From Costus lasius (lineage: Eukaryota > Streptophyta > Magnoliopsida > Zingiberales > Costaceae), in contig CM050449.1 in NCBI GenBank assembly GCA_027563935.2, forward strand, positions 85,157,178 to 85,221,177: 64,000 nt of DNA. Reading direction: 5' to 3'. The notes beneath the pieces were generated by a model. The model saw only the letters and a list, made by a program, of their open reading frames with translations, was not told the DNA's origin and did not search any database. The position numbers and the translations under genes are program-made. Positions 57,716-64,000 of the stretch are shown in pieces (the first letter of the stretch is position 1; each line of letters opens with the position of its first letter).

Positions 57716-60481
57716 CTAGTTTAAGGTCGGTAGCTCAACCATAAGAGTTTTTAGAGTTGCAAATTTGTGGGGTATGAGAGAGTAAGAACTTTCTCTCTTT
57801 CGACCCGCTTATCTTCAAAGTAGTGCTTGAGGCGGTGCCCGTTAACCGTGAAACTTCCAGTTCGTTTTGTCCAAATTGTGATGGCACCATAAGGTTGAAC
57901 TTTCTGAACTATAAAAGGACCAAACTATCTCGTGCGAAGCTTTCCTAGGAATAGCCGAAGTCTTGAATTAAATAGAAGTACTTTGTCTCCCTCATGAAAT
58001 TCCTTCTTTGCAATGAGCTTGTCATGCCAAAACTTTGTGCGTGCTTTGTAGCTCTTGGCATTCTTGGTGGGGGTTGTCAAGGTAAGCTTGAATGGGTCCA
58101 ATTCTCTCTGGGGCGGCTCAACATCCTATGTAGCTTTTTCCAAGATATCAATACTGCAGCATGTACCTGAAAGAGAAGGTTTTTTCAAGGTGTCAGTTAA
58201 GTCAAATTGAATAACGTTGCCATAGATGTTCAAAGATAGTTTCTCATTCTTGGCATCCATGACAGCGCCAGCAGTAGCTAGAAAAGGTCTACCCAGAATG
58301 ATAGGGAGCCTGTCATCCTCATCAATCTCCAAAACAATAAAATCAGCAAGGATAAAGTAATCTTCAACTTTAACAGGAACGTCCTTTAGAATACCAACTG
58401 GGTGACGCACAGATTTGTCTGCAAGCTGTATAGAAATACTAGTTGGTTGCAAATCCCCTAGGTCTAGCCTTTTACAAAGTGATAATGGCATGAGGCTAAC
58501 GTTTGCTCCTAAATCACACAAAGCTCTCTGAAAAGACATCTCCCCAATCTGGCAGGGTATGGAGAAACTGCCTGGGTCTTTAAGCTTCTGAGGGAGCTTG
58601 TTCTGAATGATGGCGCTGCACTCCTCAGTAAGTGCAACGGTCCTTTGATCCTCTAGCTTCCTCTTGTGTTGATAAGATGTCTTTCAGGAATTTTGCATAA
58701 GTCGGCATCTGCGAAAGAGCATCAACGAAAAAGATGTTAATATAAAGTTTCTTCAATACTTCTAAAAACTTACGGAACTGCTTGTCTAATTTAGCCTTGA
58801 CAAGCCTCTGTGGGAAAGGAATCAGTGGCTTGTATGCAGGCGGTCCCACGTAGGGCCACTCCTCTTCAGCTGGTTCAGGTGCCACCGGTGTTACATCTGA
58901 CTGTGGTACCACAGGTTCGGTAGTCAACTCATCTATCCTGTCATCGGTCAGCATCTTTGGGTCTTCAAGTTGCTTGCCGCTCCGAGTGGAGATTGCATTG
59001 CAATGCTCCCTCGGGTTTACCTCTGGCTGGGATGGAAGCTTGCATGGCGCTCTGGAAGACGTGCTAGCTTGCTGGGCTAGCTGACTCTCTAGCATTTTAT
59101 TATGTGTCTCCAGGGAGTCCATCCTTATCATCATCATCTTCATCATGTCTGTAAGTCCTTCAAGTTGCTTGCTCAGATTTGAATCATTATTGGGCCTTGG
59201 CTATGGTGGTGGCGCATTGTAGTTCCTAGCTTGAAATCTTGGCGGTCTGAAATTATTCTGTTGGGGTTGCCTAAAGTTTCCTTGTGGGGGCTGGGCTTGT
59301 TGTGGTGAAACTTGTCCAGGTTGAATTGGTTGAGTTGTTCGGTAAGAGAAATTTGGATGGTTGCACCACCCTGGATTGTAGAAGTTGGAATAAGGGTTGT
59401 TATTAGAGTTGAAGTTTCCAACAGCATTCAGTTGCTCAAAGTTGATCGCAGCCATCTGTCCATCTCCTGCCTGACAATCTGCCCCTGCATGACCTACAAC
59501 TCCACATACCTCACAAGAAATAGAGTTAGTATCCATCGAATTAACAAACTAAGAATCAAGCTTTCTAGTCAGATTATCCACCTTAGCCGTAAGTGCAGTC
59601 AAAGAGTCAAGGTCATACTAACCTGACTTCTTGGTAGAAGTACCTCTCTCGGATGTCCATTGGTGATGGTTAATCGCCATGTCCTCAAGAAGGTGCATAG
59701 CATCCTCAACTCTCCTATTCATCAAAGCGCCTCCTGCTGCAGCATCCACTGTAAGTCTTGTGTTGTAATCCAAACCACTATAGAATGTTTGGATCAAAAC
59801 CCAAGTCTCAACTCCGTGATGTGGACACATCCTTTGGAGCTCTTTAAACCTCTCCCAAGCTTCGTATAGGGATTCTCCATCTTTTTGCATGAAATTTGTT
59901 ATCTGATTCCGCAATTGAATTGTCTTTGATGGAGGGAAGTACTTGGAGAGAAAGGCTTGAGAAAGCTATACCCATGTTCTTATCAAAGCAGCAGGTAGCG
60001 TGTGCAGCCAAGCTCTCGCTTTGTCCCTCAAAGAGAAGGGAAATAGTCGTAACCTGATAGCATCAGTAGACACACCGTTAATTTTCAACATATCACAATA
60101 TTCTAGAAAAATAAAGAGGTGCATGTTGGGGTCCTCAAGAGGAGAACCACCAAACTAGTTTTGTTGCACCATAGAAAGAAGAGTAGGTTTTATTTCAAAG
60201 TTGTTGGCCTCAACAGCGGGCCTAGCAATTCCTAATTGAAAACCATAAGCATAGGGTGCAGAATAATCTTTCAATGTCCTGTTGTTATAGTTGTTCCCCA
60301 TTGGTTGTGGTACTCGGTCATTATTCACATCAAGCTGAATGTGCTCCATCTGATTTTCTCCTTCTGGATGGTTCATGACTTCTTTCTTCAGAATTTGATT
60401 TTGCTTCTTTCTTGTCCTAAAGGTGCGCTCGATTTCTGGATCAATGTCAAAGAATGTACCTGCCTTAGAACTTCTTCGCAT
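57716..60481 (-). pseudogene. Athila gag-protease-integrase(C-terminus), right copy, broken
   Basis: Same structure as 10428-13193, start ATG 60481. It shares the six TAG codons and the frameshift with the left copy. It has one further TAG near 60155 (Gln in the left copy, QNQFGG context). The integrase C-terminal region reads NSRLRLF here, whereas the left copy has a TGA at that Arg. Confidence 0.88.
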
Positions 60482-60618
60482 AAAACGGTCAGTCAAAATT
60501 ATAAAGTTCTAAGACAGCAAGTAAATAAAAAGAAAAAGAAAATAACAATGCAATAAAAAAATCTAACCTAAGGCCTAGTCTACCAATTCCCGGAAGTATA
60601 CTAATATCGACCGTTGTT

Positions 60619-60640
60619 CCCCGGCAATGCGCCAAAAACT
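60619..60640 (-). promoter_or_regulatory. Primer-binding site, tRNA-Asp type, with 1-base loss (right copy)
   Basis: CCGGCAATGCGCCA here versus CCGGCAATGGCGCCA in the left copy. Losing one G in the primer site would weaken tRNA-Asp priming. Confidence 0.8.
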
Positions 60641-62111
60641 TGACACGTTCTGCAAGTGCACGGTTATGTCGAAGTAATATAAAAGATATCGAATCCCACA
60701 GGGAACAAGGTTGAGTACCAAAAAATCCGAGTCCTAATAGCTAGGCAAATCGAAATTGGGTTTTGAAAGCAGAAATCGAAAACAAGCAATCAACGCTACG
60801 ATGGCAGGGATTAAATACGAGAGAGATATCGGGGCTTTGGTTTTCACCACGATGACTACTTTAATCGCACAAGGCAGATGTCGGTTATTTGGATTATTGA
60901 TTTTGCACAAGGAATCTAACATTAAGGTACAAGGTGCCCTCTCTCGAGCGTACACCCCAGTGTTCGGCTTAAATCAACCTCCTACTCGCGTGGTGGATCG
61001 TTCTAAAACGAACCCAATGGGTTCTATGGCAGATTATAAAACCCTCGAGTGAGACCAAGCACTCTCGTGTCGGGGTCTCACAAGTTTTACTAAGGGATTC
61101 CACCCTTATGATCCTTCTCTCGATATGAATCGTAACGGCTAACACGTGAAAGTACTCGGCCAAGGTAAGATCACAAAATAAACACTTCAAAGTAAAATAT
61201 GCTCACAACACAATCCAAATAACAGAACAAAGATAAAGTTTGCGATTAAATTCATCAACGGGTTTCAACCAAGCACCGAAATAGGGTTTACGCTACAATC
61301 GTCATTGAAACATTCAGAATCTCTCTTTTAATGAAAAGAAAAGTACAAGGACACAAATTTGAGAGGAAGAAGACGATGAACCGAAGGAATCCTGAAGAAA
61401 TTGTGATGATCTCGTGTCTCAATCTCCAAAAATCTCCTCGTCGTCGTGTTCTTCCGCCCACACAGATTTGTCCCCTCGATTACTTGATAATTATGGCAAG
61501 AAAATTAGGGCTTTTATGTCCTGTGCGTTCGCCTCTGAAAGAGCATTGCATAGACACCTTACTTGCCAAATTCGGACTCTAAACAAGTGAGAAATCAGGG
61601 AAAAACCAAGTGAAACTCGGTCTCGCTCGCGACTGGGTTGGGATCACGGGTGAACCCCGCCGGGTTCACCTGCCCGTGATTCTCTCTGTGAAGTTCTAGG
61701 TGAAAGACGCATGATGAACCCCACTGGGTTCACCTGGCCGTGCTTCTCACTGTGCAGTTCTCGGCTTACAAGAGATCTGGTGAACCCAGTGGGGTTCACC
61801 TGGCCGTGAAGCTCTCTGGAGTGTTCTGCTGGCTGGTGACTGGGCACCTGGCCATATTTTTTAGGCTAACTCCGTTTTGGCCCAAATTGACGTGTAGCTT
61901 CGTTTTCGCATAAGAAATCGTCTCATGGCTTTAGAATCTCCAAAATACGTCGACAAATGGTGATTTTACCTGAAATTCCACAAAAGCACCAAAAAGTGAA
62001 GATTCCAAAGATATGAAGGAAATAAGCCTATAAAGAGTATAAAAGTGTCAAAATAAGCATAGATTTATCATGAAATGACCATCAAAATTACTACCAAAAT
62101 GCGAGGTATCA
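60641..62111 (-). repeat. Athila 5' LTR, right copy (1471 bp)
   Basis: TGACACGTTCTGCAAGTGC to GGTATCA, followed by GCTTC. Same hairpin array as the left copy. Confidence 0.92.
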
Positions 62112-63161
62112 GCTTCAATTTTAAATTCTTGGGTTTCTCTAAAGTTTGAATTGCTCTCATAAAAGGAACATGGATGCTTCCACCAATTTGAGACAAATGT
62201 ATTACTAGAATATTGATCATCTCGATGCCATGTGTTAAGGTTACTAGAAAAGGATGAGTTTATTCATGGAGAAATCTTTAATTAGCATTCAAATGAATAA
62301 TGGCATAGATATCTGCAAATATCACATGAGACCAAATTCAACTTTTCATATTTCATACAATTATAAATTATATCATTAAATTGAATTTTTAGGAAAAATA
62401 TTTTTTTTTTTATTAGGCCGTGATTGTAACCATGGCCATGATTATAAAAAATTTGAAATAAATAAAAAAATCTAATATGATGGGAATCAATGAAAAATAA
62501 CTTGATTTTAAAACTTTATATTTTTAATCTAAAAACACATAAAGGTATAAATTTTAAATACAATGGTCAGGTGTGATTGTAATTAGTGCCCATGTTAGTA
62601 AAAAAAACTTGAGAACATTTTTAAAAAAATCACAGAAAGGCAAAAATCTCATAAAAAGTAAAATTTGAAAAGGAAAATTTTATTTTGGTTAAATAATTCA
62701 GAAAATTAAAGAAGATGAAAATACAAATCACAGGGTGTGATTATAATTACTGCCCGTGATTGCAATTCGAAACCCTAAAATTATAGAAATCTAAAATATT
62801 GAAATAACTAAAAATAACATCTATAATAAGAATTAGAAGAAGCTGCACTAAAAGACATGATATTCTAATAACAACGGTGCCAAAATAACTGCTTGACACA
62901 TGTGTCACAAGTTCATGGACGTATCGAAGTAATGAAAATATCGTTCCTACATTGAATCTAGAATTAAGTGCTAAATAGATCGTAGTTATGTAATTTTGAC
63001 GAATTAATTAAATTGCAAGCAATGGTTAGAGCACAGAATAATAAACTATCAAATATGAGAGAGGTTTGGGCAATGGGGTTTCACTACTTTAAGTTTCATA
63101 AGTAAACTATATCAACATCAATCAATTATTTAATTTTGTCTAAAGGAAATCTATTTTAGTT
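62112..63161 (-). mobile_element. Older Athila-like remnant (right copy)
   Basis: Equivalent of 14826-15875: gag/leader remnants, CATGGCC-type inverted words, decayed primer site near 62880, truncated LTR. Confidence 0.55.
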
Positions 63162-63696
63162 GTCCCTTATCGACTATGACACTTGACTAGGGACATAACT
63201 TGGAGACCAGATAGAATCTATCTCCAAGGATATTATCATCCAAATATATAAAGATGCAAATGTAAATATAAACACAATAATGACAATGCCATAATATATA
63301 TCAAACAAAGGTAGTAAAAGCATGGACCAACAACTGGTCCTAGGGCATAAATACTAAAAATCTCTCACTTGCACTTGGACTTAGTTGTTGAGAAACCTTA
63401 ACGTCATGTCTCTAGTATGACCATCATACTTCTGCTATGCTAAAGCATTAGTTAGTGGGCCTATCAGATTGTTATCTATGTTGACTCTACATATCTTGAC
63501 ATCACCTTTATCATTGATCTCCTGGATCAAATGGAATCGCCTGAGTATTTGTTTGGAATTATGATGAGACCTTGGTTCCTTTGCCTATCCAATAGCTCTA
63601 TTGTTATCACAATAGAGTTCAATTGGATCTACAATACTTGGAACCACTTGAAGTTCATAAATGCACTTCCATATCCAAACCACTTCTTTGGCTGCC
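63162..63696 (-). pseudogene. 3' part of decayed copia (right copy)
   Basis: Equivalent of 15876-16410: LTR start and RNase H end on the minus strand, ending in CTGCC (63692-63696). Confidence 0.85.
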
Positions 63697-64000
63697 TGAT
63701 GACACCAAAATTCATAGTATATTTTGTGTCATTTCATGTGTCTTTTTGTGTCATATTTATACTCTTTTGCTTGTTTTTAAGCCTTATTTGTCAAATATTG
63801 CGGGATCTACACCATTTTTTATTTTTGATAATTTTTAGGTTAAAAGTGCTATATTTTGATGGATTTTAAAATATTTGAGTACACCAATGGATTCCGAATG
63901 TCGAAACAAAGCTACCCATCAATTTTCATCAAATTTGGAGCCCATTTGCAAAAATACGGCACTACCGTATTTTCTGGACAATCTCTCACGGTACCGTATT
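63697..64000 (+). repeat. 5' LTR of the non-autonomous Athila-like element, right copy (partial)
   Basis: TGATGACACC start after CTGCC, cut by the window end inside the hairpin array. It shows the non-autonomous element also lies within the duplication. Confidence 0.93.

Larger units (their letters stand above)
43685..62111 (-). mobile_element. Athila-type element, minus strand, right copy, complete but interrupted
   Basis: LTRs at 43685-54107 (3' LTR, split by the copia element) and 60641-62111 (5' LTR), with flanking GCATC (43680-43684) and GCTTC (62112-62116), four of five bases alike. Without the copia element it is about 9.6 kb. Contents as for the left copy: gag-protease-integrase C-terminus, hairpin spacer, env-like frame, paired stem-loops. 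RT, RNase H and integrase core are absent. Confidence 0.92.
46972..64000. repeat. Right copy of the ~47-kb segmental duplication
   Basis: Second copy of 1-16714. It retains 317 bp (57337-57653) that are missing from the left copy at 10365/10366. Sequence to its left (41307-46971) shows the context that lies outside the window for the left copy: the copia 5' LTR and primer site, the first part of the Athila left LTR, and the older Athila remnant. Confidence 0.95.

Overview
This window is flowering-plant nuclear DNA, made up almost entirely of nested LTR retrotransposons around one intact host gene. The evidence is Ty1/copia elements primed by initiator tRNA-Met, Athila-type Ty3/gypsy elements with tRNA-Asp primer sites and an env-like reading frame, and a five-exon GDSL esterase/lipase gene with plant-type introns. 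I cannot resolve the family or species.

The dominant large-scale feature is a duplication. Bases 1-16714 reappear at 46972-64000 at a constant offset of 46,971 bp, which shifts to 47,288 after a 317-bp indel and then to 47,287 and 47,286. Divergence is about 1% by eye. Both copies run off the window, so the true ends are not visible. It is either a roughly 47-kb tandem duplication or two haplotypes assembled in series.

Layout of the repeated block, using the more complete right copy: an old Athila-like element in minus orientation (LTR 41307-42837, gag remnant 42838-43684, continuing at 62112) was hit by a second Athila element, also minus (43685-62111, target-site duplication GCATC/GCTTC). 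The left LTR of that element was then hit by a plus-strand copia element (44892-53734, perfect target-site duplication CTCGG). Next comes a decayed minus-strand copia, split by a plus-strand non-autonomous Athila-like element (16411-26296, perfect target-site duplication CTGCC). The right LTR of that element contains an inserted LTR-type unit of 2.7 kb (22728-25423, target-site duplication CCTTT). The decayed copia resumes at 26297 and reaches its gag start at 29769. A truncated minus-strand LTR of the young copia family lies at 30833-32596.

Bases 32597-37290 hold degenerate sequence with scattered retroelement remnants. The GDSL gene occupies 37371-38948, followed by AT-rich sequence with old LTR fragments up to 41306.

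The Athila elements look non-autonomous. The 43685-62111 element (and its left copy) joins gag-protease directly to the C-terminal end of integrase, with no reverse transcriptase, RNase H or integrase core, and keeps a decayed env-like frame. The 16411-26296 element keeps only one open frame, a gag C-terminal half fused to a long acidic tail. The most unexpected signals are non-coding and shared between these two divergent Athila families: a tandem pair of stem-loops before the 3' LTR whose stems are kept by compensatory changes, arrays of palindromic hairpins inside the LTRs, repeated CACGAGAGTG-type motifs in the LTRs, and a stem-loop at the end of pol. A second odd signal is that all nine in-frame stop codons shared by the two Athila copies are TAG.
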